From Arthrobacter sp. Y81 (GTDB lineage Bacteria > Actinomycetota > Actinomycetes > Actinomycetales > Micrococcaceae), in the NCBI RefSeq assembly GCF_002929335.1, contig NZ_PJIL01000002.1, forward strand, positions 259,514 through 323,513: 64,000 nt of DNA. The letters run 5' to 3'. Position numbers and translations under genes: made by a program. Under the pieces are notes generated by a model. The model saw nothing but the letters and a program-made list of their open reading frames with translations. It was not told the DNA's origin and ran no database searches. Positions 27,995 to 35,571 of the stretch are shown here, in pieces. Numbering within the stretch: the first letter of the stretch is position 1; each line of letters begins with the position of its first letter.

Positions 27995-29407
27995 GTGACT
28001 GTTGACCGCACGGCAGAGGCCGGCGCACAGCCCGGCACTACCCGCACCGCTGACGCTCCCGCCCTTGAAGTCCGCCCCGGCCGCTGGATCGCCAACTGGG
28101 ATGCCGAGAACAAGGAGCAGTGGGAGTCCAAGGGCCGCTCCATCGCCCGACGCAACCTGAACTGGTCCATCTTCGCCGAATTCCTCGGCTTTGTCGTCTG
28201 GCAGCTCTGGTCCATCGTGGTGGTCCAGCTCCCCGCCGCAGGATTCACTTTTTCCACCTCGGAAATCTTCTGGCTGATCTCCATGCCCAGCCTGGTGGGT
28301 GCCACACTGCGCATCCCCTACACGTTCATGGTCCCGAAGTTCGGCGGCCGCAACTGGACCATCGTCTCGGCCCTGCTTCTCCTCATCCCCTCCATCGGCC
28401 TGGGTCTCTGCGTGTCCAACCCGGAAACCCCGTTCGGTGTCATGCTGCTGGTGGCAGCACTTGCAGGCTTCGGTGGCGGCAACTTCGCCAGCTCCATGGC
28501 CAACATCACGTTCTTCTACCCTGCCCGCGAAAAGGGCTGGGCACTGGGCCTGAACGCCGCCGGCGGAAACCTCGGTGCCGCCGTCGCACAGCTTGCCGTT
28601 CCCATCGCCATCACCCTGGTGGCCGTAGGAAGCGTCAACCTGCCCATGGCCGGATGGATGTGGGTCCCCTTCATCCTGATCGCAGCCTTCGGCGCCTGGA
28701 AGTACATGGATAACCTCACCAGTGCCAAGGGTGACGTGGCCGGATCCGTGGCTGCACTGAAGGAACCGCACCTGTGGATCATGGCGCTGCTGTACATCGG
28801 CACCTTCGGCTCGTTCATCGGCTTCGCCGGTGTGTTCCCCAAGCTCATCAAGGACTACTTCCCCGCTTTCTCCTCCATTGGAGTGGGCACGGTTGCACTG
28901 TCCCTCGCCTTCCTCGGCCCGCTGGTCGGCTCGCTGGCCCGCCCCTACGGCGGACGCATGGCGGACCGGATGGGCGGCGCCCGCATGACCGTTGCCGCCT
29001 TCGCCTCCATGGCCGTCATCACGCTCACCATGGTCTGGACCCTGCCGCTGAAGAACTTCTGGCTCTTCCTGGGCCTGTTCCTGCTGCTCTTCACCGCCAG
29101 CGGCTTCGGAAACGGTGCAACGTACCGGATGATCCCGATCATCTTCGCCACCTCCAGCCGGGCAGCCCGCGCCGGCGCCAGCACGGTGGCCACCCAGCGC
29201 CTGGCCTCCTCGGCACTGGGCCTGATCTCGGCGATCGGCGCCTACGGCGGGTTCGTCATCCCGCAGGTGCTGAACGCCTCCAACACCGCCAGCGGTTCCT
29301 ACACCCCCGCTTTCTACGGCTTCGTCGGGGCATACGTCCTGATGCTGGTGGTCTGCTGGGCCTGCTACATCCGCAACGCCAACCGAAATGCGATGGGACA
29401 CGTCTAA
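27995..29407 (+). CDS. narK: Nitrate/nitrite transporter NarK
   Basis: 470 residues, twelve membrane helices, MFS nitrate/nitrite porter family. Both nitrate signatures are seen: GGNFASSMANITFFYP in helix 5 and SGFGNGATYRMIPIIF in helix 11. The N-terminal 40 residues are polar and cytoplasmic. GTG start with a perfect AAAGGAGG site 7 nt upstream. Only one base separates its stop from the nitrate reductase gene, so nitrate import and reduction are co-transcribed. The promoter carries GlnR-like elements. Confidence 0.95.
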   Translation: MTVDRTAEAGAQPGTTRTADAPALEVRPGRWIANWDAENKEQWESKGRSIARRNLNWSIFAEFLGFVVWQLWSIVVVQLPAAGFTFSTSEIFWLISMPSLVGATLRIPYTFMVPKFGGRNWTIVSALLLLIPSIGLGLCVSNPETPFGVMLLVAALAGFGGGNFASSMANITFFYPAREKGWALGLNAAGGNLGAAVAQLAVPIAITLVAVGSVNLPMAGWMWVPFILIAAFGAWKYMDNLTSAKGDVAGSVAALKEPHLWIMALLYIGTFGSFIGFAGVFPKLIKDYFPAFSSIGVGTVALSLAFLGPLVGSLARPYGGRMADRMGGARMTVAAFASMAVITLTMVWTLPLKNFWLFLGLFLLLFTASGFGNGATYRMIPIIFATSSRAARAGASTVATQRLASSALGLISAIGAYGGFVIPQVLNASNTASGSYTPAFYGFVGAYVLMLVVCWACYIRNANRNAMGHV

Positions 29408-29408
29408 C

Positions 29409-31649
29409 ATGACCACAAGCGCCGACACGCACTGCCCCTACTGCGCCTTGCAGTGCGCCATGACGCTGAAGTCCCCAGCGGCTCTGACCCCGGCTGTCCA
29501 GCCGGGGTCAGACCCCGTGCCGGCTCCGCCCGCTCCGAACGTACCCGCTGCAGCCGTTGATGCCGGCGGCGCGGCGGCTGCGCCCGTCCTGGAAGTTTCC
29601 GGACGCGACTTCCCCACCAACCGCGGCGGCCTGTGCCGCAAGGGCTGGACCTCCGCCTCGCTGCTGAGCCACCCCGGACGCGTCACCGAGCCCATGCTGA
29701 AGGGCTCCGACGGCGTCCACCGCCCCGTCAGCTGGGATGAGGCCCTGAAACTCATCACCGCTGCAGTGAAGGACACCCGAGCCCGCTACGGCGCGGATGC
29801 CATCGGCGTATTCGGCGGCGGCGGCCTGACCAACGAGAAGGCCTACCAGCTGGGTAAGTTCGCCCGCCTGGCCCTGGGCACATCCCGGATCGACTACAAC
29901 GGCCGGTTCTGCATGTCCTCCGCAGCCGCCGCAGGAATGCGGGCCTTCGGGGTTGACCGCGGCCTCCCGTTCCCGCTGGAAGACCTCGACGGCACCAGCA
30001 CCATCCTGATGCTCGGCTCCAACGTCGCCGAGACCATGCCGCCCTTCGTGCAGCACCTCCAGGGAGCTCGCGACGCCGGCGGGCTGATTGTGGTGGACCC
30101 CCGCCGTTCCGCCACCGCTGCGTTCACGTCCGACGGCGGCGGCCTGCACCTCCAGCCCCTGCCGGGCACCGACCTCACCCTCCTCCTGGGCCTGTCCCAC
30201 GTGGTCATCCACGAAGGCCTGGCCGACACCGAATTCATCCAGGCGCGCACCAGCGGCTTCGAAGCCCTGGCCCGCAGCGTCAACGCGTTTTGGCCGGAAC
30301 GCGTCCAGTCCCTCACGGGCGTACCCGCGGACCTGATCCGCGAGACGGCCCGCCGGCTTGCCCACGGAGCCACCAAGGGCGGGAGCTACATCCTGACGGG
30401 CCGCGGCGTGGAGCAGCACGTGGACGGAACGGACACCGCCACCGCCGCCATCAACCTGAGCCTGCTGCTCGGGCTGCCCGGTTCCGCCCGCAGCGGCTAC
30501 GGCACACTGACCGGCCAGGGCAACGGCCAGGGCGGCCGTGAGCACGGCCAGAAGGCCGACCAGCTCCCCGGCTACCGCAAGATCACCGACCCCGCCGCCC
30601 GCGCGCACATGGCGAAGGTGTGGGGCGTGCCGGAATCCCTGATTCCCGGCCCCGGCCTCCCCGCCGTCCAGCTGCTGAAGTCCCTCGGACAGCCCGACGG
30701 CGTCCGCTGCCTCTTCGTGCACGCCTCGAACATCGCGGTGGCCTCCCCCGATGCCAACGCCGTCATTGACGGGCTCCGCAGCCTGGACTTCCTGGTGGTC
30801 TGCGACTTCTTCGTCTCCGAGACAGCGGCCGAAGCCGACCTCATCCTGCCGGTCCTCCAGTGGGCCGAGGAGGAAGGCACGCTGACCAACCTCGAGGGAC
30901 GTGTCCTCCGCCGCCGCCGCGCACTGCAGCCGCCGGCCGGCGCCCGCAGCGAACTCTGGATCATGGCGCGGCTCGCCGAGGCGCTCGAGGCTCCATCCAC
31001 CTACAGCGAGGATCCCGAGACGGTCTTCGAGGAACTCCGCCTGGCTTCCGCCGGCGGCCTCGCTGACTACTCCGGCATCAGCTACGCCATGCTGGACCGC
31101 GGCGAAGCGGCCTACTGGCCGTACCCCGTGGGCAGCAGCGGCACGCCGCGGCTGTTCCTCGACGGCTTCGCCCACGCCGACGGCAAGGCGGTCATGACCC
31201 CGGTGGCGCCGCGCCGCCGTCGTACTCCCGCAGAGAATCCGGACCCGGGCGCCAAGACCATGACACTCATCACCGGCCGCCTGCTGGAGCACTACCAGTC
31301 CGGGGCGCAGACCCGCCGCGTGTCCGAGCTGCTGGCTTCCCAGCCGGAGGCGAAGATGCAGATCCACCCTGCGGCCGCGGCGTCCATGGGCATCACCGAC
31401 GGTTCGTTCGTTTCAGTGGCCAATGAGCGCGGCGAGGTGGTGTGCCGGGCCGAACTCAGCACGGCGATCCGGCCCGAGACGGTCTTCCTGCCGTTCCACT
31501 TCCCGGAGCTCGGGAGCGCCAACCGCCTGACGGAGGCCGCCACCGACCCCATTTCCGGGATGCCCGAGTTCAAATTCAACAAGGTGTGGGTCCGCGTGGC
31601 TGCCAACGGACCCCAGCACAGCGTTCTTCAGACATCGGAGGCCTCATGA
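29409..31649 (+). CDS. nasC: Assimilatory nitrate reductase, catalytic molybdopterin subunit
   Basis: 746 residues, cytoplasmic. Reduces nitrate to nitrite using bis-MGD molybdenum and one [4Fe-4S] cluster. Cluster ligands: HCPYCALQC at residues about 9-16, and GLC about 60 residues later. That gap is about twice the usual length because of an Ala/Pro-rich insert (about residues 22-65). Further on, GRFCMSSAAAAG gives the molybdenum cysteine, and C-terminal MoCo-binding motifs (TGRLLEHYQSG, FLPFHF) are present. The gene begins 1 bp after narK and its stop overlaps the next start (ATGA). The insert DNA contains a perfect palindrome. Naming follows Bacillus. Confidence 0.9.
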   Translation: MTTSADTHCPYCALQCAMTLKSPAALTPAVQPGSDPVPAPPAPNVPAAAVDAGGAAAAPVLEVSGRDFPTNRGGLCRKGWTSASLLSHPGRVTEPMLKGSDGVHRPVSWDEALKLITAAVKDTRARYGADAIGVFGGGGLTNEKAYQLGKFARLALGTSRIDYNGRFCMSSAAAAGMRAFGVDRGLPFPLEDLDGTSTILMLGSNVAETMPPFVQHLQGARDAGGLIVVDPRRSATAAFTSDGGGLHLQPLPGTDLTLLLGLSHVVIHEGLADTEFIQARTSGFEALARSVNAFWPERVQSLTGVPADLIRETARRLAHGATKGGSYILTGRGVEQHVDGTDTATAAINLSLLLGLPGSARSGYGTLTGQGNGQGGREHGQKADQLPGYRKITDPAARAHMAKVWGVPESLIPGPGLPAVQLLKSLGQPDGVRCLFVHASNIAVASPDANAVIDGLRSLDFLVVCDFFVSETAAEADLILPVLQWAEEEGTLTNLEGRVLRRRRALQPPAGARSELWIMARLAEALEAPSTYSEDPETVFEELRLASAGGLADYSGISYAMLDRGEAAYWPYPVGSSGTPRLFLDGFAHADGKAVMTPVAPRRRRTPAENPDPGAKTMTLITGRLLEHYQSGAQTRRVSELLASQPEAKMQIHPAAAASMGITDGSFVSVANERGEVVCRAELSTAIRPETVFLPFHFPELGSANRLTEAATDPISGMPEFKFNKVWVRVAANGPQHSVLQTSEAS
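29483..29512. repeat. Perfect palindromic element inside the nitrate reductase gene
   Basis: A 13-bp arm (29483-29495), GTCC loop and 13-bp arm (29500-29512) pair perfectly; an overlapping GGGGTCAGACCCC palindrome follows (29504-29516). It lies exactly in the extra segment between cysteines 3 and 4 of the iron-sulfur motif, so the insert may derive from a small REP-like element kept in frame. Confidence 0.65.
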
Positions 31650-33247
31650 GTGAGCAGATTGTAATTGTGGGCTTTGGTCCGGTCGCCGCGCGGCTGATCG
31701 ATGAGCTGCTGCCGGCAGTGCGCAGCGGGCTCGCCCACCTGACAGTCATCGGTGAGGAGCCCGACGCCGCGTACAACCGCGTGCTGGTGGCCGACCTCGG
31801 CGTGGGGCGGACGACGGCTTCGGCGCTGGCACTGTCCGACGCCGCCGCGCTGATCGCCGACGGCGTGGACGTCCGGCTCGGCGTCCGCGTCCGCCGGGTG
31901 GACCGGGCCCGCCAGCAGGTGGTCCTCACCGACGGCACGAAGCCGCACTACGACCGGCTGGTGTTCGCCACCGGTTCCCGTCCCGTGATCCCCAACCTGA
32001 CCGGCCTCAACCCGGACCCGGCGCACCCCGTGCTGCCCGCCGGCGTGACCGCGTTGCGCGACCTGCGCGACGCCGAGGTCCTCCGCCAGGCCGTCGCCGG
32101 TGGCAAGCGCGTGGTGGTGCTGGGCGGCGGCGTCCTTGGACTCGAGACGGCCCTGGCGGCCGCCGAGGAAGGCGCCACGGTGACCGTGGTCCACAACGGC
32201 CCGCATCCGCTGGGCCGGAACATCGACCGCGGCGGCGGCGCGGTGCTCGCCGCCGGCATGCGCAACTGCGGCGTCCGGATGGCCGGCAACGCCCGCTCCA
32301 CGGGGGTGGAACACAACGCTCCCGACGGCGGCTTCTCCGCCTTGCTGCTGGATGACGGTTCAGCGATCGACGGCGACCTGCTGGTGCTGTCCTGCGGCGT
32401 CCGTCCGCGCGTGGAGCTCGCCGAAGGCTGCGGTCTGTCCACCGCCACGGGCATCCTGGTGGACCACAAGCTGCGTGCCCACCACGAGCCGCACATTTTT
32501 GCGATCGGTGACTGCGCCGAAGTCCGCTGCCCCGATCCCTCCTGCAGCGACTGCCGGGCCGCACGCGGTCCGTCCGGCCTGGTGGGCCCGGGCTGGCGCC
32601 AGGCGGAGTGGTTGGCGGAGTACCTGACGCTCCTCGCCGAGGGATCCGTTGACGGTTCAAGCGACAGTTCGCCCACCGGCGATTCGGTGGACGCGGCGGA
32701 GTCCCTGCCCGAGCTGCCCATGGAGAAGCCGGGCGTCGTTGTCCTCAAGGCCCGCGGCATGAACATGGCAGTGGCCGGAGACAACGCCGCGGAACCCTGG
32801 GATGAGGAAGTACTGACCGCCGGTGCCGTGAACGGGCGCCCGCGGCTGCAGATTGCGCAGTGGGCCGATCCGGAACACGGCCGCTACGTCAAGATGACCA
32901 CGCGCGGCGGCGTGCTGGAAGGCCTCGTGGCCGTAGGCATGCCGCGCACGGCTGCGGAGCTGGTCTCCCTGTTCGAGCGCGGCGACGAGCTCCCCGCCGA
33001 CAGGTCGCTGCTGCTGCGCCTGGACGGACCGGACCAGCTGGCTGCCGCCGGCAACAGCGACCCGGAGCGCACCGTATGCCGGTGCGCCGGCGTCACCGGC
33101 ACCAAGATCCAGGACGCCGTTGTTGACGGCTGCTCCACGGTGGCCGAGGTTTCCGGCGCCACCCGCGCCGGTACCGGCTGCGGCGGCTGCCACTCCGACA
33201 TCAAGGACATCATCGAAAAACACTTCCAGGCGGCAGCAGCCGCCTGA
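31646..33247 (+). CDS. nasB: Assimilatory nitrate reductase electron-transfer subunit (FAD/NAD(P)H, BFD domain)
   Basis: 533 residues. N-terminal FAD/NAD(P)-binding oxidoreductase (VIVGFGPVAARLIDEL, FATGSRPVIPNL, VVVLGGGVLGLETALAA), homologous to the first third of NirB, and a C-terminal BFD-like [2Fe-2S] domain: CRCAGVTGTKIQDAV then TRAGTGCGGC. It passes electrons from NAD(P)H to the catalytic subunit. An unusual Cys cluster (CAEVRCPDPSCSDC, about residues 289-302) directly follows the FAD-binding GD and may bind a metal. The ATG at 31646 overlaps the previous stop by 4 bp. Confidence 0.9.
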   Translation: MSEQIVIVGFGPVAARLIDELLPAVRSGLAHLTVIGEEPDAAYNRVLVADLGVGRTTASALALSDAAALIADGVDVRLGVRVRRVDRARQQVVLTDGTKPHYDRLVFATGSRPVIPNLTGLNPDPAHPVLPAGVTALRDLRDAEVLRQAVAGGKRVVVLGGGVLGLETALAAAEEGATVTVVHNGPHPLGRNIDRGGGAVLAAGMRNCGVRMAGNARSTGVEHNAPDGGFSALLLDDGSAIDGDLLVLSCGVRPRVELAEGCGLSTATGILVDHKLRAHHEPHIFAIGDCAEVRCPDPSCSDCRAARGPSGLVGPGWRQAEWLAEYLTLLAEGSVDGSSDSSPTGDSVDAAESLPELPMEKPGVVVLKARGMNMAVAGDNAAEPWDEEVLTAGAVNGRPRLQIAQWADPEHGRYVKMTTRGGVLEGLVAVGMPRTAAELVSLFERGDELPADRSLLLRLDGPDQLAAAGNSDPERTVCRCAGVTGTKIQDAVVDGCSTVAEVSGATRAGTGCGGCHSDIKDIIEKHFQAAAAA

Positions 33248-33602
33248 TATGAGCTGAGGCCGGAGGTAGGTCCGGCATGCTTCAATTCCAGTCCACCTAT
33301 CGGGTTGGCCACCGCGTCCCAGCGGACGGAAATGACGCTGTTCGGGGAGAGTACGACCTGCCCGCGTTTGCCCTTCCCGTCTGGCCTTTCCTGGAGGCGA
33401 ATTCCGTCCAGATTACTCCAGTCCAGACGGATGGTAGGGGCATTGTGCTGCGCTGGCGAAGAGGTACACCGAACTCGTGTCGGGACCTAGGGAAGAGGCA
33501 TCATCGTCCTTGCCCGCCGCCTCGCCGGGGCGCTTCGGCCCGATCCGCCGCCCGTTGGTTCGAAACAGACCTCAGCGGTAGTGGAAATTGAGGCGGTTTG
33601 AG
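33248..33602. other. Gene-free 355-bp stretch with an orphan coding-like segment on the minus strand
   Basis: No convincing gene. The minus strand is open from 33486 leftwards into antisense of nasB. Between about 33450 and 33280 it translates to a protein-like stretch (APTIRLDWSNLDGIRLQERP, then GQVVLSPNSVISVRWDAV) but with no start codon before 33312 and a stop at 33489-33487. It may be the remnant of a lost gene. The plus-strand frame 33277-33591 looks like a shadow. Confidence 0.35.
33259..33276 (+). terminator. Possible terminator hairpin after nasB
   Basis: GCCGGA, 6-nt loop, TCCGGC, 12 bp after the nasB stop. Short stem and no T run; a weak candidate for the end of the narK-nasC-nasB transcript. 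Confidence 0.4.
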
Positions 33603-34172
33603 CTACCGCAGGGCGGACTCTTTCAGCAGTCGGTCCTCCAGGCGATGAAGGATCGCTACAAAGCGGTTTGGATCGTTCAGGCCCCTGCCAAGGATCAATG
33701 CGCCTTGGATGCCGGAGACGACCTCCTCGGCCAGCTCTCGAGGCTGCTCCGAATTCCCGCCCTCTTCCAAGGCCAGCCGCAGAGCCTGGATCCAGTCAGC
33801 GAAGAAACTCCTGATCTGGTCTTCGAATCTGTCCCGCTCCATTCCCAGGGCAAAAACGCCCACCAGACAAATCCGGCGTCCGGATGCGAAGTACTCAATC
33901 ACGTTGCTAAACATCAGCGACAATCGTTCGCCCAGCGGCCTGGCCGACCGCAGCGGAGCAAATATCTCACCCTGAAACCAGCTTTCCACGTCATCGAGAA
34001 CTGCTTGTGCCATCTCGTCCTTGCCTCCGGGAAAGAAGTTGTAGAGGCTCCCCTTGCCTAATCCGGTTGCTTCAGTAATCTCCGAAAGGCTCGCGGCACT
34101 GAAACCACGGGTACGGAACACTTCAGCCAGCAGAGGTACTACGTCGGCCCGTGTTGCGATCAGCTTAGGCAA
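33603..34172 (-). CDS. TetR/AcrR family regulator (LmrA/YxaF-like)
   Basis: 189 residues. N-terminal helix-turn-helix: VVPLLAEVFRTRGFSAASLS then ITEATGLGKGSLYNFFPGGKDE (about residues 10-50), and the C-terminal domain of the LmrA/YxaF type. TTG start at 34172 with AAAGGGG 6 nt upstream. Base composition is visibly less GC-rich than in neighbouring genes, which with the adjoining NTF2-like gene suggests an acquired two-gene cassette. The likely operators are two palindromes upstream of the first gene of the pair. Confidence 0.88.
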   Translation of the reverse strand: MPKLIATRADVVPLLAEVFRTRGFSAASLSEITEATGLGKGSLYNFFPGGKDEMAQAVLDDVESWFQGEIFAPLRSARPLGERLSLMFSNVIEYFASGRRICLVGVFALGMERDRFEDQIRSFFADWIQALRLALEEGGNSEQPRELAEEVVSGIQGALILGRGLNDPNRFVAILHRLEDRLLKESALR

Positions 34173-34190
34173 GAGGAGCCCCTTTCTTTA

Positions 34191-34661
34191 TTAGAGGCCA
34201 AGTTCGCTCAGGCCCGGATGGCCTTCAGGACGTGGACCATTGAGGTCCCAATGAAACATCCGATCAGACTCAGTGATTGGCACGTCGTTAATGCTCGCAT
34301 GCCGCCACTGCATCAGCCCACGTCCGTCAAACTGCCAGTTCTCGTTTCCGTGAGATCGGAACCATTGCCCATCGTGGTTTTGCCATTCATAAACGAAGCG
34401 AACAGCAATCCTGTCGCCTTCGTAGGCCCAAAGCTCCTTGATCAGACGATACTCCTGCTCGCGGGCCCACTTATCGGTCAGCAGCTCGATGATCTGGTCT
34501 CGTCCCTGCACGAAGGTTGAGCGATTCCGCCACCAGCTGGATTCGGTGTAGGCAAGAGCGACTTTCGCGGGGTTTCGGCTGTTCCAGCCATCTTCTGCAA
34601 GACGCACCTTTTTTGTGGCGCTTTCGAGGGTAAACGGGGGCAACGGTGGCCTGGTTTCCAT
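34191..34661 (-). CDS. NTF2-like / DUF1348 family protein
   Basis: 156 residues. A SnoaL/NTF2-fold cone: start [40 protein letters not shown], and the family hallmark [20 protein letters not shown] followed by [16 protein letters not shown]1348 proteins are small enzymes or binding proteins of unknown substrate, often repressed by a TetR neighbour, as here (18-bp gap). ATG start; a TAATAT -10-like box lies at 34679-34674. Lower GC than the surroundings. Two tandem palindromic operators lie upstream. Confidence 0.88.
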   Translation of the reverse strand: METRPPLPPFTLESATKKVRLAEDGWNSRNPAKVALAYTESSWWRNRSTFVQGRDQIIELLTDKWAREQEYRLIKELWAYEGDRIAVRFVYEWQNHDGQWFRSHGNENWQFDGRGLMQWRHASINDVPITESDRMFHWDLNGPRPEGHPGLSELGL

Positions 34662-34688
34662 GGGTTCATCCTTATATTACCTGAGGAT

Positions 34689-34725
34689 TTGTACCAATCA
34701 GTACAAGTTGTACCATACGGTACAA
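34689..34725. promoter_or_regulatory. Two tandem perfect palindromes (TTGTAC-N6-GTACAA), TetR operators
   Basis: 34689-34706 and 34708-34725 are each TTGTAC, 6 bp, GTACAA, separated by 1 bp (19 bp centre to centre). They precede the NTF2-like gene, whose operon ends with a TetR regulator, so two TetR dimers binding cooperatively is the natural reading. Confidence 0.75.
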
Positions 34726-34804
34726 GTGTCTGGAACGCAAGCACCCATACGGGTCGGCGAAGGGTAGGGAGAACCGGCTCAGGACCGTCCTCGCCTGAAC
34801 GGTC

Positions 34805-34843
34805 GTCCGAGTCTTCGGACCTCGAGCCGGGGCCTTAGGCCCC
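34805..34843. other. Two small hairpins in the divergent intergenic region
   Basis: GTCCGA-N4-TCGGAC (34805-34820) and GGGGCC-TTA-GGCCCC (34829-34843) lie back to back 66 bp before the membrane protein gene. They could be a 5' leader structure or a relic terminator; no gene ends here on either strand. Confidence 0.35.
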
Positions 34844-34908
34844 TTGCCAGCGCCTTCGGGCGGGGGTGTCATTGAACCTACGGTCCTTGACCAGCAGGGA
34901 GGGTTGCC

Positions 34909-35571
34909 ATGTTCAGCGTCACGATCTTCCTGGCCGCGGCCGCACTCGTCCTGGCTGCCGGGGCCATGGGCATCGTCTCCCTCCGGCAGCCCGACCGTTC
35001 CGCGAGGGCGCGCGCACTCGTCTGGACCGCAGCCGCGATCATGGCAGCCTTCACCGTGCTCGCCGGCCTGTTCATCAGCGGCTATGCCCTGGCTGATCCC
35101 GGCGGCCTGGAAGGGGTCATCCTGATCGTGTCCTGGGCCGTTCCGATGGCCGCACTCGCCGTGCTTGCGTGGCTTCGTCCCCCGTGGGCTGCACCTGCGC
35201 TGACCATGCTCACCGCATTGCTCATCGCGGCGGGCATCTGGTTCGCCGTCGACTCGGCATCGTGGCGTGCGTTCGAGAACGCGAACGGGCCCTTCCGGGC
35301 GGTGGCCGTCCTGGTCCTGGCGTTTCCGGCAGCCGTCCTGGGCCTCAAACGGACACCCGATGCGGGCTGGCTGCTGGTGGCCCTCGGACTGGGACCCGTC
35401 GCGTTCTCGGCGCTGGGGAGCCTCGCCGGAGTGGTCGCCCTGTCCGCCATCAGCGTGGTTCCGCTGATCACCGGGCTGCTGTATCTCGTGGCCGCCCGGG
35501 TGGCGACCCGCAGCCTGCTACATGCGGACGTGCAGGCGCCGGGCCGCTTCCGAGATGGAGCCGCTGAGTGA
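34909..35571 (+). CDS. Integral membrane protein, unknown function
   Basis: 220 residues with about six hydrophobic helices covering most of the length (first MFSVTIFLAAAALVLAAGAM). I recognise no family motif. ATG with GGGAGG 7 nt upstream, a clear ribosome site. Codon use matches the chromosome. Its last 54 bp overlap tail-to-tail with the flavoprotein gene on the other strand, so convergent transcripts would be antisense to each other here. Confidence 0.75.
   Translation: MFSVTIFLAAAALVLAAGAMGIVSLRQPDRSARARALVWTAAAIMAAFTVLAGLFISGYALADPGGLEGVILIVSWAVPMAALAVLAWLRPPWAAPALTMLTALLIAAGIWFAVDSASWRAFENANGPFRAVAVLVLAFPAAVLGLKRTPDAGWLLVALGLGPVAFSALGSLAGVVALSAISVVPLITGLLYLVAARVATRSLLHADVQAPGRFRDGAAE

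Noticed and set aside
29508..31367. Minus-strand frame of about 619 codons opposite the nitrate reductase
   Set aside because: Same artefact; Gly/Val/His-rich without motifs.
33277..33591. Plus-strand frame of 104 codons after nasB
   Set aside because: No ribosome site, no recognisable motif, and Arg/Pro-rich C-terminal half.
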